DNA of 62,993 nt, taken from the IMG/VR virus record IMGVR_UViG_3300046171_000113, positions 1 through 62,993 of that record. One strand, written 5' to 3'. The notes under the pieces were generated by a model. The model saw nothing but the letters and a program-made list of their open reading frames with translations. It was not told the origin of the DNA and searched no databases. The DNA is from a virus. The position numbers were made by a program, and so were the translations under genes. Below, piece by piece: positions 40,739 to 49,624 of this stretch; positions within the stretch are counted from its first letter, which is position 1, and each line of letters opens with the position of its first letter.

Positions 40739-41684
40739 TTATGCAACGACTTCCCTCCATCCAGGAGGATCTATTGGAGCAGAACCGGTATTTACCTCGT
40801 TCCAGATAAGAGCATTACCACTTCCTACTGTTGTAGTCAACCCAAAACCATTGAAAGTTGCAGTAACATCTGTAAATGCAGATACAGAAGCAACTCTTGC
40901 TAATAAAGGATTTCCTGTAGATTTACTAGTTGATTTAATCTATTGTATCAGTTCCTAAAGTAGCGCTTAATCCAATACCTGTTACTAGTTGGTGCAACAT
41001 CTCCTTGCAATCCTAAGAGTTCCTAAAGCACCTATCATAAAGTTTCCAGTTACTGCTGCATCTGGTGCAGGATCGACAACGCCTAAAGTTAACTTGAGCT
41101 ACGTTTAAAGTATTTGCAACAATAGTTGCATCACCAGTAATTTCTGTAGGAGTTCCTAAAGCTGCAGTCATTGCAATTCCAGTAAACAGCTGCTTGACAG
41201 AACTACCTGCATCACCCCAGTCATTTATTCCAACCAAGTCTACCCCAACCTGTATTGTTAAAGCTTCTACTGTACCAAGACCCATAGCACTGCATACCTG
41301 TCAGCCATTGCATCAGGACCAGCATCAGCTGTTCCTAAACTATTGTAATGCAAAACCGTACTGGAACTTCAGCTAAATCTACGGCTGTTAATTCCAAGAG
41401 TTGCTGTTATGAATTGATTGTTATTGTAATGGACGTTTGCATCGGCTGTCTGTACAGTCCTAAATAAGAGCAGAAATACCTGTAGGAATAGTTGTACCAG
41501 CTATACCCCAACCTTGAAGACCCCATTCTTGTCTACCCCAACCTACATTAACTTCTGTTGAGCTTGACTCGTCTCCCAAAGATGCAGTGAGGGCAATACC
41601 CGTGACTGTAAAAGTCGGGTCTGCTAAATCATTCCATTGGTTTTGACCCCATGTGCCGACGCCCCAAGTTCCTGATCCACTCAT
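40739..41684 (-). CDS. Repeat-containing tail protein broken by several frameshifts
   Basis: Starts MSGSGTWGVGTWGQNQWNDL and ends, in another frame, IDPPGWREVVA. Repeat elements TGIALTASLG, TGIAMTAALG and TGIGLSATLG appear in different frames at intervals, together with Trp-rich joints (WGRQEWGLQGWG). Frames shift at least four times (about 41450, 41290-41400, 41080, 40950). Repeats plus homopolymers probably defeated the assembly consensus. Likely a tail or fibre component. Confidence 0.6.
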
Positions 41685-41703
41685 AGGAGGTTACCTCCTA
41701 CGA

Positions 41704-42141
41704 TTAACCAGAGATCCTTAGAATCGCTGCTGTTGATGTTGGTGCTGGAAACTGAACTGTAAACGTACCTGAAGTAGCTGTTTTATCTGCTCCGAAATCT
41801 AAAACACAAACTGCAGAGTTAGTAGTCGCAGATGATGTGTTGTAAATTAAAGCTCCTCTTGCTGTCAACGTAACGTTTTGAAACGACAGGTCAGCAAAAT
41901 CTGCTCTTGCAACACCTGCTGTCAAAGAAGTAGGATTGTTTACAAGTGCTCCACCACCAGATGTGTAGTTCGCTGAAGTAACTTCGTTACCTGTTGTGAA
42001 TGAAGTTGTTGATGAGTTAAGAGTAGCTGAAGAAGTATAAAGAGCTAACTTATATTTATCACCACCAGATTGTTTAAAATTAGAATCACCCTCTAGTAGT
42101 AACTTTTTAAAGTTGTTTGCAATTGCTTGTGTTATAGCCAT
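41704..42141 (-). CDS. Virion protein, 145 aa
   Basis: MAITQAIANNFKKLLLEGDSNF followed by Ser/Thr-rich beta strands and FTVQFPAP; a kind of small tail or fibre protein I recall in many phages. Intact frame between two frameshift-affected areas. Confidence 0.7.
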   Translation of the reverse strand: MAITQAIANNFKKLLLEGDSNFKQSGGDKYKLALYTSSATLNSSTTSFTTGNEVTSANYTSGGGALVNNPTSLTAGVARADFADLSFQNVTLTARGALIYNTSSATTNSAVCVLDFGADKTATSGTFTVQFPAPTSTAAILRISG

Positions 42142-42152
42142 AATTTATTCTC

Positions 42153-42809
42153 CTATTTACCTATACGAGGAACACCACTTTGATATTCGTCTCGTCTTCT
42201 TCTTCCCATTTGTTCAATAGAGAAGCCTTCTACCACTTGTTTATACTTTTGTTCGTATAATTGCAAGAGGTCTTGTGGCCCTTTTAAAAAACCATAAGCC
42301 TCGACAAGGCATGCATACAGAAGTCCATTGGGAAAGTTTAGACTTATATATGTTGTTGTATTTGTACTCGATAATCCAGGATCTTTCAAGATATAATTTA
42401 ACTGAATTATATAAGTTTGATCAGGTGTAGGGGCTACAATAATTCTAGTATCATCCCACCAGCTATAATATTTTGGTACTCCAGTCACAGCAGTTGGGTT
42501 AAATTCAGACATAAAACTTGTGTCTCTCCACTGTAAAAAATCTCTCACTTGATTAGTATTTCCATCAGCCAGCTCTGTGTCTACAATTTGAGCAGATCTA
42601 ATAATTAAAGCATCTGTAGGAGCGTCAATAAATCTTGTAGAAGCTACTAGATTGGCTGATACATATTTTCTGTTATTATCAGAATCTATGTCTCTAAATA
42701 TTCTGTATTCTGCATCAAGAATAATACCATTTAAAATAGTGTCAGATAATACTGTTGATCCAACTTCTGTGTAATCTCTGATTTTTGTTTTTAATTCGTC
42801 GTATGTCAT
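42153..42809 (-). CDS. Neck/adaptor protein, 218 aa
   Basis: MTYDELKTKIRDYTEVGS...ILNGIILDAEYRIFRDID is typical of podovirus head-tail adaptor (tail tube A-like) proteins; the C-terminus is helical and basic (EQMGRRRRDEYQ). Overlaps the 270-aa gene by 4 nt. Confidence 0.7.
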   Translation of the reverse strand: MTYDELKTKIRDYTEVGSTVLSDTILNGIILDAEYRIFRDIDSDNNRKYVSANLVASTRFIDAPTDALIIRSAQIVDTELADGNTNQVRDFLQWRDTSFMSEFNPTAVTGVPKYYSWWDDTRIIVAPTPDQTYIIQLNYILKDPGLSSTNTTTYISLNFPNGLLYACLVEAYGFLKGPQDLLQLYEQKYKQVVEGFSIEQMGRRRRDEYQSGVPRIGK

Positions 42810-43618
42810 CCTTGTTTAGTATCCAATGGTCCAGCTAAGACTTGAATACCTCCTCCTGTTTCTGTACTCGAAGCATTTGAAACCAAGTTAAACGTATAAC
42901 TATTTTCTAAAGTTATTGTAGAAGGTTGGCCTGCTTGTTGTTGAGTTGTTTGTATCATAGTTATTGAATAACCGCCAACAATAATTGCACCTGAATTATG
43001 AGCGCTAGCAGTTGTGTTTTTAGGTAAGACTCCTCTAAACTGTGAGTTAGTTCCTCTCACACATCCTGTTAAATCATTACTTGATTTACCAGTGTATTGA
43101 ATAACTTCATTGTTAAAATAAGAATCTCCATCATCTGATACATCTACTTTTTCAATCATAAAAAATCCTGACGTAGGAAACGCTGAAGCATCTGTTAAAG
43201 AAATAGTTGTGTCAGTCGCAGTTATGTTTGAAGCTAAAGTTGTAGTTAGTTCTAATGTAGATTTTGCTACACCGCCAACAGTCTGAGATTTAACTGCTTG
43301 AAATCTTACAATGTCATTATTTACTCTTGCACTGTTAGGTTCTGATACAGTTACTGAAGTTGAACTTGAAGCTGTTGTAAAAGGATTAAGAGGTAAAAAA
43401 TCTGTAGTTCCAAATTCTGTTCTTGCAGGTCTAGCAGTTTCTAAACCTTGTGGATCAGCAACAAATGGTTTTGGTTCTAACTGTGGTTGCTTACGTTCGA
43501 ACTCTGAATAATGTACAAACTGACCATTCCATTCTGTTACCATTTCTCTCCACGGAAAAGCTAATCCGCTTCGGTCAGAGATTGCTAAAGCGTGTTTCCC
43601 TTTTGCAAACTTCGCCAT
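42806..43618 (-). CDS. Virion protein with inserted beta domain, 270 aa
   Basis: N-terminal FAKGKHALAISDRSGLAFPWREMV...WNGQFVHYSEFERKQP is a recurrent marine phage neck protein start. The middle (about 125-215) has a beta domain with ITATDTTISLTDASAFPTSGFF...NEVIQYTGKSSNDLTGC, similar to one in the next gene. Shares TAATG with it. Confidence 0.7.
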   Translation of the reverse strand: MAKFAKGKHALAISDRSGLAFPWREMVTEWNGQFVHYSEFERKQPQLEPKPFVADPQGLETARPARTEFGTTDFLPLNPFTTASSSTSVTVSEPNSARVNNDIVRFQAVKSQTVGGVAKSTLELTTTLASNITATDTTISLTDASAFPTSGFFMIEKVDVSDDGDSYFNNEVIQYTGKSSNDLTGCVRGTNSQFRGVLPKNTTASAHNSGAIIVGGYSITMIQTTQQQAGQPSTITLENSYTFNLVSNASSTETGGGIQVLAGPLDTKQG

Positions 43619-44557
43619 TAGATCTCCGGATAATAAGTTTTAGGTGATATGTAAACACTAGCAGATGAACCGTCTTCAGCTAATGCTCTTTGTAATTCAT
43701 CTTCGTAAAGTAATTTCATTTCTTGTGTTCGTTGAGGAGCCTTTCTTTTGTGATACATAGTAAGCTAAACCTGCACACATACAAGGTACAAATCTATTAA
43801 CCACATCTGCTTCGTTAGTATATTTACCTGCGTCTTGTAATCTTTGTAAGTAATAAAAGAAAACAAAATCTCCAACTTGAGAAGTACCTGGAGTTAAATA
43901 TAAAGTTACTGTAACTCTATCTATAAATCTTTGTACCCAATATTGAGAAGGTTGACCTGTAGAAGTTTTATTTGAAAAAGCTGAATACTGTGATCTGTTT
44001 ACTTTTGATAAAGGTGAATCTACATTAGCAGCAGTTCTGTAACTAGATTCTAAAAGATCAGAAGCCATATTTACAAAGTTATTTACAGAATCATTTTGTG
44101 CATGAGAAGCAGCTGTTGTATCATCAATTCCTCTATCAGCTGTTGAAGAAACAATTAAATTATTTCCTGAAATAGAACTGTATTGAATTATTTCGTTATT
44201 GATTTTTATTTTACCTGAAGCAGGCATCTGGGCCACAGAAGCAACAGGAATAGTTAAAGTCGTTGCGATAATAGCAGATGTTAAAGTAGTTGTAATTCCG
44301 TCTGATGCACCATCGCTTGGTGATCTATAAATTACATATTCGTTTTGACCATTAACTAAACTAAATGCATGTTCTCTAACTTGCCAAAAATGGATACCTC
44401 TGTTGTCCCATTCTTGAAGCATTATGTTTAATGATCTTCTAGCTGAACGCAGGTCATTACCTGAGTAATCAAAGAAACCTAATCTTTCAAAAGCTTCAGT
44501 TATAATATCGTCGATCGAGAATGTTTTCTCGAATGTAGTTGTGCCTGAAAAAGCCAA
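43618..44557 (-). CDS. Head-tail adaptor-like protein (one frameshift near its end)
   Basis: SIDDIITEAFERLGF...RSARRSLNIMLQEWDNRGIHFWQV is typical of phage neck/adaptor proteins. An inserted beta domain (about 85-155) carries KIKINNEIIQYSSISGNNL, like the 270-aa gene. The frame changes near 43742 because of one extra G after QKK; read through, it continues APQRTQEMKLLYEDELQRAL to a TAATG overlap with the next gene. Confidence 0.75.
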
Positions 44558-44565
44558 GTTGCCTC

Positions 44566-44877
44566 CTACGAGTTACTTCCGCCGCTATGAAAAACAGTAA
44601 TAGCTGTAATCTGTTCAGTAGTGAATGCAGAGTAAACATCTGTTTTAAATAAAATTGGTGCAGGGAAATTAATTGTCATATCATGAATATGAGCACCCTT
44701 ATTTAATTTTACTTTTGATGTTCCACTTGCTCCACCATCTTTAAGTTCTAAAACTCCAGCTTGGTTAGGACCAGATACATGGACTCCATATACTCTAGTT
44801 CTTCCAGTTTGGACTGTTTTAGTTTCAGTAGTTACGTTAGTTGCAACTCCATCAATTGCTGATCCAAATGTTGACAT
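44566..44877 (-). CDS. Small beta-rich virion protein, 103 aa
   Basis: Compact beta-rich protein (TETKTVQTGRTRVYGVHVSGP...VLELKDGGASGTSKVKLNKG) resembling small neck or decoration proteins. Ribosome site AAGGAG lies upstream after the UUCG hairpin. Confidence 0.7.
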   Translation of the reverse strand: MSTFGSAIDGVATNVTTETKTVQTGRTRVYGVHVSGPNQAGVLELKDGGASGTSKVKLNKGAHIHDMTINFPAPILFKTDVYSAFTTEQITAITVFHSGGSNS

Positions 44878-44902
44878 AATTTTTATCTCCTTAAAATTTA
44901 TA

Positions 44903-44922
44903 TGTGGGGCCGAAGCCCCACA
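44903..44922 (-). promoter_or_regulatory. Intercistronic hairpin with UUCG tetraloop
   Basis: TGTGGGGC and GCCCCACA form a perfect 8-bp stem; on the - strand RNA the loop reads UUCG closed by C-G, an exceptionally stable tetraloop. No U-tract follows, so it likely protects or separates mRNA segments rather than ends transcription. Confidence 0.65.
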
Positions 44923-44933
44923 CTAATTACTTA

Positions 44934-45470
44934 TTACGTATCGCTAAATGGTGTAACAATAGTTCCTGATCCTAAGATCAAAGTATTGTGTACCAAGTAT
45001 TGAGCTGCTTCTAAAGCAGTAACTGTAATTACTGAACCTACGATTCCACCAGTTGTTGTTCCATTCATAGAAAGAACATCATTTGCTGCTGCAGGAAAGA
45101 AAGCTTTTTTAGCTCCATCATCCACTGCAATCATAGCTGCGCCTGTGAATTTATCCACACCATCAGTTATGATTTGAACATCAGTTGCTAGTGTATCTAT
45201 GTAAAACATAAATGTAGCACCAACGTTATTTAGGTTATTGTAGTCAGTTAGTCCTGCTGTTGCTCCATTAGCATTAGTGTTAATGCTTGGTAACTTGTAG
45301 ATACCATCTGCGTCTTGTGAAATTAAAATTCTTCCAGCATGGTCGTTAACGGTTAAAGCTAAACCGCTTGCACCTAAGCCAGTAGAATTAATTGCTTTTG
45401 TTGCTCCAGGGCCTGTAGTTATAAAGCCATTTTTAGAAATGACCGGTCCTGAAAAAGTTGTATTTGCCAT
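44934..45470 (-). CDS. Virion protein, 178 aa
   Basis: MANTTFSGPVISKNGFITTGPG followed by small beta strands and Gly/Asn/Thr-rich linkers; decoration-like or fibre-like. Placed between capsid and neck genes. Flanked on both sides by stem-loop-containing gaps. Confidence 0.7.
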   Translation of the reverse strand: MANTTFSGPVISKNGFITTGPGATKAINSTGLGASGLALTVNDHAGRILISQDADGIYKLPSINTNANGATAGLTDYNNLNNVGATFMFYIDTLATDVQIITDGVDKFTGAAMIAVDDGAKKAFFPAAANDVLSMNGTTTGGIVGSVITVTALEAAQYLVHNTLILGSGTIVTPFSDT

Positions 45471-45636
45471 AGTATTATTCTCCTAGTTTCCGTTCACATA
45501 GTCTCTAGGCCGTCGACTGTACGCGTCTATGTAAACTAATTAAATTATACAGTGAGTTTTTTATACACTAGTTTTTAGTAGAGTGCAAGAGAGCCTGTAG
45601 TGTGGAGTGAATTTTTCCAACGATGTAGCTTTTTGT
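45471..45636. other. Gene-free gap with nested stem
   Basis: No gene seen. ACATAG/CTATGT and flanking AAACTA/TAGTTT form a nested stem around 45486-45536 with a GC-rich loop. The gap lies downstream of the short overlapping genes after the capsid gene. Confidence 0.4.
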
Positions 45637-45864
45637 TTAAGTAGCTACGGAAACTTGCGGAGCAGAGTCTTCAACTTTATTACGCATGTGTTCTCTTTGC
45701 GCCTCTGCCATCTTAATATGACTTAAAACATCTCGAACTTTTCGATCTATTTTAACCATATCGAGAGTATATCTACCCTCTTTAAGATGCTCTTGCTCCC
45801 ACTGTAGATCTAGACCCCTCTTTTGTTGGTAAAGGTCCTGTAAGTGTTGCATCATTTTTTCCAT
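45637..45864 (-). CDS. Hypothetical protein, 75 aa
   Basis: Helical, charged protein (HLQDLYQQKRGLDLQWEQEHLKEG...). It overlaps the 90-aa gene by 83 nt in another frame, starting at an A-rich run (GGAAAAAATGATG). Coiled-coil pattern suggests a capsid accessory protein. Confidence 0.65.
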   Translation of the reverse strand: MEKMMQHLQDLYQQKRGLDLQWEQEHLKEGRYTLDMVKIDRKVRDVLSHIKMAEAQREHMRNKVEDSAPQVSVAT

Positions 45865-46054
45865 CTATAACCTCCTCATAGGTTATTCTGTTCATCCTGT
45901 CACTATAAGAGTTTCCAAGATATTCCCAAACTATACTTTTTTCTCCCAACTTGTCAAGTATAGCTTGTTCTAGTGAGGCTGGGTTATCATTAGCCATAAC
46001 GTTAAATGTAGCGTGATGATCGTACGCCCAGATATTTACTAGAAATTTTACCAT
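45782..46054 (-). CDS. Hypothetical protein, 90 aa
   Basis: MVKFLVNIWAYDHHATFNVMAND with an alpha/beta pattern. Its last ~28 residues are read from the same DNA as the start of the 75-aa gene. Either true overlapping genes or an early end caused by a shift at the A-run. Located right after the capsid gene. Confidence 0.6.
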   Translation of the reverse strand: MVKFLVNIWAYDHHATFNVMANDNPASLEQAILDKLGEKSIVWEYLGNSYSDRMNRITYEEVIDGKNDATLTGPLPTKEGSRSTVGARAS

Positions 46055-46073
46055 TATTCTTTCTATCAGTTAA

Positions 46074-46100
46074 TTGTGGCGAGACTATGTCCCGCCACAA
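46074..46100 (-). promoter_or_regulatory. Hairpin downstream of the major capsid gene
   Basis: TTGTGGCG (46074-46081) and CGCCACAA (46093-46100) form a perfect 8-bp stem that extends inward (GAGAC/GTCCC-type pairs with one G-U) to a 3-nt loop. On the - strand there is no U-tract after it; probable mRNA-end stabiliser for the capsid message. Confidence 0.6.
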
Positions 46101-46110
46101 AAAATTACGA

Positions 46111-47019
46111 TTAACTTGCTCCTGAAGATCCGAAGATACCTCTATAGTCAGATACACCGAATCTGTATCTTTCTCTAGCTTTGTATCTTACGTTTCCAGT
46201 ATCAAAATCACCTTCCATTGCTGTTCTAATAGGTGTTCTTTCAAAATACTTCATTCCGTTAGGAACATCAGTAATGAAGAAGTACGCATTAGGATCAGTT
46301 AAGAAATTGTTCACTCTGTAACCTTGAGGAACCATTCCCATAGAAACGATTGCATTGATATCGTTATCAGCAGTGCCAGTTCTACCTTGAGACTTCATAA
46401 GTCTTTCAGCTTGGAATTGAAGCTCAGAAGGAACGATCATTTTCATTCCTCTAGCAGCAATTTTAAGACCTCTTTCGTCAGTCATTGCAGCGATGTCAAT
46501 TAAAGACTGCTCCAATGAAGTTTCGTTAAGGTCAGCCTGTGTAGCCAAAGTGTTTGACACAGTTCCAGCGATCGTTGGGTGAGTAGTTGCAAACAAGTTG
46601 CTTCCATCTCCAGAAGTGAAACCACCTCCGAAACCATTGATCAGTGGATTTACTGATTTGATTTGTTTAGTATTCGCCATAGATCTAGCTAGCGCTTTTG
46701 TATATCTAGACGCAAGTCTATCATACAGGTTGTCCTCAATCGCTTCTTCAGTGATTGCGAACGCAAGCGCAACAGTTTCCATAGTGTATCTAGCTGTGTA
46801 AGTCTCTTGAGCATTGTCAAAAGTTACGCCAGAACCTTCAGGTTTAACTGCAGCATTAGCAAAACCAGATAACATAACTTCTTCTTCAAACGCTCTGTCT
46901 GAAGTTTCTGTTGTGTAGATCTCAGCATGCTGATTCTCATAACGTTTATATTCCAGTCCGAATAGTGCATTCAGGCCTGGTTCTAGTTCTTTAACTAGTT
47001 GTCCTCGTGATATAGCCAT
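46111..47019 (-). CDS. Major capsid protein, 302 aa
   Basis: HK97-fold type shell protein. MAISRGQLVKELEPGLNALFG...TTETSDRAFEEEVMLSGFANAAVK and MKMIVPSELQFQAERLMKSQGR...KYFERTPIRTAMEGDF are typical of the Mu-gpT-like major head subunit family. It follows the scaffold in the usual order. Strong ribosome site (AGGAG) upstream. Flanked by intercistronic hairpins. Confidence 0.88.
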   Translation of the reverse strand: MAISRGQLVKELEPGLNALFGLEYKRYENQHAEIYTTETSDRAFEEEVMLSGFANAAVKPEGSGVTFDNAQETYTARYTMETVALAFAITEEAIEDNLYDRLASRYTKALARSMANTKQIKSVNPLINGFGGGFTSGDGSNLFATTHPTIAGTVSNTLATQADLNETSLEQSLIDIAAMTDERGLKIAARGMKMIVPSELQFQAERLMKSQGRTGTADNDINAIVSMGMVPQGYRVNNFLTDPNAYFFITDVPNGMKYFERTPIRTAMEGDFDTGNVRYKARERYRFGVSDYRGIFGSSGAS

Positions 47020-47041
47020 GTTTTTTCTCCTATTCTAACTA

Positions 47042-47614
47042 TTATATTCCTGCCGTAGCAGAGTTGTATATGTGTTCGTTAATCATCACAACCCAATTCA
47101 AATAACCAGCGCCAACTGTACTGTTGTCGATGTTAGTTGATGGACCTATGATTTTTAACTGACCACTTACTGTTGATAGCGTATTGTCATCTAACATTGA
47201 GTTAGAAACAAAGTTCGCTGCAACACCAGCTGAAACAACGATATCCGCATTCATAAATACATCAGTCTGCGCTGAAGCAGTTGATATATCAGTTTGGATT
47301 TCGAATCTTTCATATGGGTCGTCACTTACGAATGCTACTATGTCAGAAGCGTTAACTTGTGCATAGTGGTTAGCAAACGTAGGTTTACTTGTATTTGGGT
47401 CTGTGTAGAAAACACCATTAAGTGATCCAAGTAATCTGTCTCCAGCTGCAGCTTGTTCGATAGTTCCGCCAGCTACTGGTTTTACAGCATCTTGAAAATA
47501 GATAGTAGTCGCATAGTTTGCAGCGATACTATATTCACTTAAACCTTGGTTGTCTCTATTTTGACCAACTTTTCCGATCGCTCTTAGACCGAAAGGTTCG
47601 TTTTTATTTGCCAT
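47042..47614 (-). CDS. Capsid-associated (decoration-like) protein, 190 aa
   Basis: MANKNEPFGLRAIGKVGQNRDNQGLSEYSIAANYATTIYFQDAVKP is a recurring capsid-gene neighbour in phages with this type of head; beta-rich and Asn/Ser-rich. Possibly decorates or stabilises the shell. Confidence 0.7.
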   Translation of the reverse strand: MANKNEPFGLRAIGKVGQNRDNQGLSEYSIAANYATTIYFQDAVKPVAGGTIEQAAAGDRLLGSLNGVFYTDPNTSKPTFANHYAQVNASDIVAFVSDDPYERFEIQTDISTASAQTDVFMNADIVVSAGVAANFVSNSMLDDNTLSTVSGQLKIIGPSTNIDNSTVGAGYLNWVVMINEHIYNSATAGI

Positions 47615-47638
47615 AGAGGCCTCCTTATAAATGTACCT

Positions 47639-47650
47639 GCCCTTGCGGGC
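47639..47650 (-). promoter_or_regulatory. Short intercistronic hairpin with GCAA tetraloop
   Basis: GCCC/GGGC stem; on the - strand RNA the loop is GCAA, a GNRA tetraloop. An outer GTAC/GTAC pair could extend it. Similar in kind to the hairpins after the capsid and 178-aa genes. Confidence 0.5.
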
Positions 47651-47692
47651 CTCCAGTACGGGTTAAATGAACTTTAATGGTTAGGAAATTGT

Positions 47693-48157
47693 TTAAGATT
47701 TCTTTGAGCCACCAAAAGTTACACGAGTCTGTCTATCAATATCGATAGGCATACTTGGGTGCTCTTCCTTCATCAGATCATTATCCAGAGCTTTTTCTTT
47801 TTCATTATGCTGTGCTGCATAATATTCTTGTCTCTGTTTAATTATCTCTTCAGGTATCCTAGCGAGCAGTAGGCCGCCAACTCCGATCACTCCTGAGTAT
47901 TTCCCGTCTTCAATGACTGGAAATTGTGAATCTGGGTATTCATCGGCACGAACTAATTCGTATCCTTCTCTTAACGAGGCAGATACATTTTTCGTATCTT
48001 GAAATCCCATTGACTCAGCTCTAATCCATCTATGTTTAAAACCTGATGGAGCAGGTGGTGAATCTAAAGGTGATGGTGGAGTCCAAACTTTTTTATGAGC
48101 TGTTTTTTCTCTTGTTTGACTCGCACGTGAGGTCTTCTTGTCTATTGTATTTTCCAT
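47693..48157 (-). CDS. Hypothetical capsid-module protein, 154 aa
   Basis: Contains PSPLDSPPAPSGFKHRWIRAESMGFQDTKNVSASLREGYELVRADEYPD, which I recall next to scaffold genes in marine phages, then a helical part with RQEYYAAQHNEKEK. Function unknown; perhaps head assembly. Confidence 0.7.
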   Translation of the reverse strand: MENTIDKKTSRASQTREKTAHKKVWTPPSPLDSPPAPSGFKHRWIRAESMGFQDTKNVSASLREGYELVRADEYPDSQFPVIEDGKYSGVIGVGGLLLARIPEEIIKQRQEYYAAQHNEKEKALDNDLMKEEHPSMPIDIDRQTRVTFGGSKKS

Positions 48158-48161
48158 ATGC

Positions 48162-49142
48162 TTATCCCTCCTTCGTGATATTTAATTGTTTCGCATACTC
48201 TTCGAGTGGCACACCTAATTTTTTGGCGATAGTAACCTGTGATGGTGTGAGCCTCACAGTTTTGCGACCAGATTTGGTACTTCGCTTCGCCGAAGCTACT
48301 GTTTGTACCGGAGCAGGTCGTGTATTTTCTCCCGAACTATTAGTATTACCAAATTTGTGCGGAAATTCAAGTCTTATTCTTTTATCTATTTCAGAATAAT
48401 ACTCATCACTCGATGGGTCAAAACCCTCTGATTCAGTTAACTTTTTATGAAGATCAAAAGCTGTGTAAGTCATAGCTGTATCTTGACCAAACCATGAATT
48501 TTTTTCACTCCATGCTTCAGCTTTGGGATCAGGTGAACCTTGCGCTGCTTGTTGCCTTCTTAAATTAACTTCAGGTCTTGCTTGTGGTTGTTTTTCTAGA
48601 TTCTCTCTAGCGAGTTTTGCTTCTTCAAGTCTAGCTTTTTTAACACCTAACTCAGAGATAGAAGCCATAGCATCCGCTTCAGCACTTAGATCATTTGCTT
48701 CTCTAGCTGCTGCAAGTTTTGCTTTTGCTGCTTCAACACCTGAAGTAATACTTTCTTCAGACACAGAAAGAAAATTAGGTTCTATTTTTTCTAATTTAGC
48801 TTCTGTTTGTTTTTTCTCTTTGATGGTTCTTTCAGCGTAAGATAAAGCTTCATCTTTTTGTCTTTCAGCTTCTCTCCACTTTTTAGTTAACTTTGCTATT
48901 CTTTTTTGTACACTATCACTGTACTGTTCTAATTCTTCTGTATTTTCTTTCTTGTCATCTAGTTTGACTTCTCTTTCATTTTCGTAAGTCTTATCCTCTT
49001 CAACAGGTCTTACAGCCGGATTTTCTTTTACTTCCGGTTGTTCAACTTCTGCTTGATCTTTTTCTTCAGGTAAATCGACGTCCATTGCTGGACCAGAGGT
49101 GTCGATATCAACTGTTTTTTTCACTTCGTCAGTGTCTGGCAT
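48162..49142 (-). CDS. Scaffolding protein, 326 aa
   Basis: Very acidic N-terminal half, long coiled coils (ERTIKEKKQTEAKLEKIEP, AKLARENLEKQ) and a short basic C-terminus (LTPSQVTIAKKLGVPLEEYAKQL), a classic scaffold composition placed just before capsid genes. Aids shell assembly and leaves or is cleaved. Confidence 0.75.
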   Translation of the reverse strand: MPDTDEVKKTVDIDTSGPAMDVDLPEEKDQAEVEQPEVKENPAVRPVEEDKTYENEREVKLDDKKENTEELEQYSDSVQKRIAKLTKKWREAERQKDEALSYAERTIKEKKQTEAKLEKIEPNFLSVSEESITSGVEAAKAKLAAAREANDLSAEADAMASISELGVKKARLEEAKLARENLEKQPQARPEVNLRRQQAAQGSPDPKAEAWSEKNSWFGQDTAMTYTAFDLHKKLTESEGFDPSSDEYYSEIDKRIRLEFPHKFGNTNSSGENTRPAPVQTVASAKRSTKSGRKTVRLTPSQVTIAKKLGVPLEEYAKQLNITKEG

Positions 49143-49159
49143 AGTATCCTCCTATGTTG

Positions 49160-49624
49160 TTAATATTGATGAAGTATATCTTCAGGGTTATCGATTGTAG
49201 CTAATACTTCATCATCGTTTAGCAATCTAACTTCACCCCCGTCAATTTGTATACGGCTCCCTGCATATCTTGCAAAGACAACCCAATCACCTTTTTTACA
49301 CCAAGGTCCTTCAGGGAATTTTTCTTTGTCATAACAATGTGGTCCCATTGCTAAAACCAAACCGCATTGAGATGCAACTTGTTGTTTCTCTAAAGTATCT
49401 TGTCCTAAAATTAATCCACCTTTAGTTTTTTCTTTCATCTTGAAAGGGAGAAGTAACATTCTCCAACCAGTGGGTTGAGGTAATCTATCTGATTCTTTTG
49501 ATTTTAATCTATCGTAAGTTTTTTGTTCTTTATCTTCGATCTCTTTATTTTCTTTTTCGTACTTATCCGCCAAAGCATATTTAATCTTTGGGCTCTCCGA
49601 ATTTGATAACTGTTCCTTTTTCAT
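49160..49624 (-). CDS. GroES-like co-chaperonin, 154 aa
   Basis: RMLLLPFKMKEKTKGGLILGQ is the GroES beta-barrel with the mobile-loop region, followed by GLVLAMGPHCYDKEKF, KKGDWVVFARYAG and DGGEVRLLNDDEVLATI. Phage co-chaperonins of this kind work with host GroEL to fold the capsid protein; position before scaffold and capsid fits. Longer N-terminus (~50 aa charged helix) than host GroES. Confidence 0.88.
   Translation of the reverse strand: MKKEQLSNSESPKIKYALADKYEKENKEIEDKEQKTYDRLKSKESDRLPQPTGWRMLLLPFKMKEKTKGGLILGQDTLEKQQVASQCGLVLAMGPHCYDKEKFPEGPWCKKGDWVVFARYAGSRIQIDGGEVRLLNDDEVLATIDNPEDILHQY

Noticed and set aside
46074-46100. Calling the post-capsid hairpin a Rho-independent terminator
   Set aside because: The T-run lies on the wrong side for the - strand transcript; no U-tract follows the stem.
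48523-48840. Ala/Ser/Phe-rich 105-aa frame opposite the scaffold gene
   Set aside because: Mirrors the Ala/Glu/Lys coiled coil on the other strand; no start signal.
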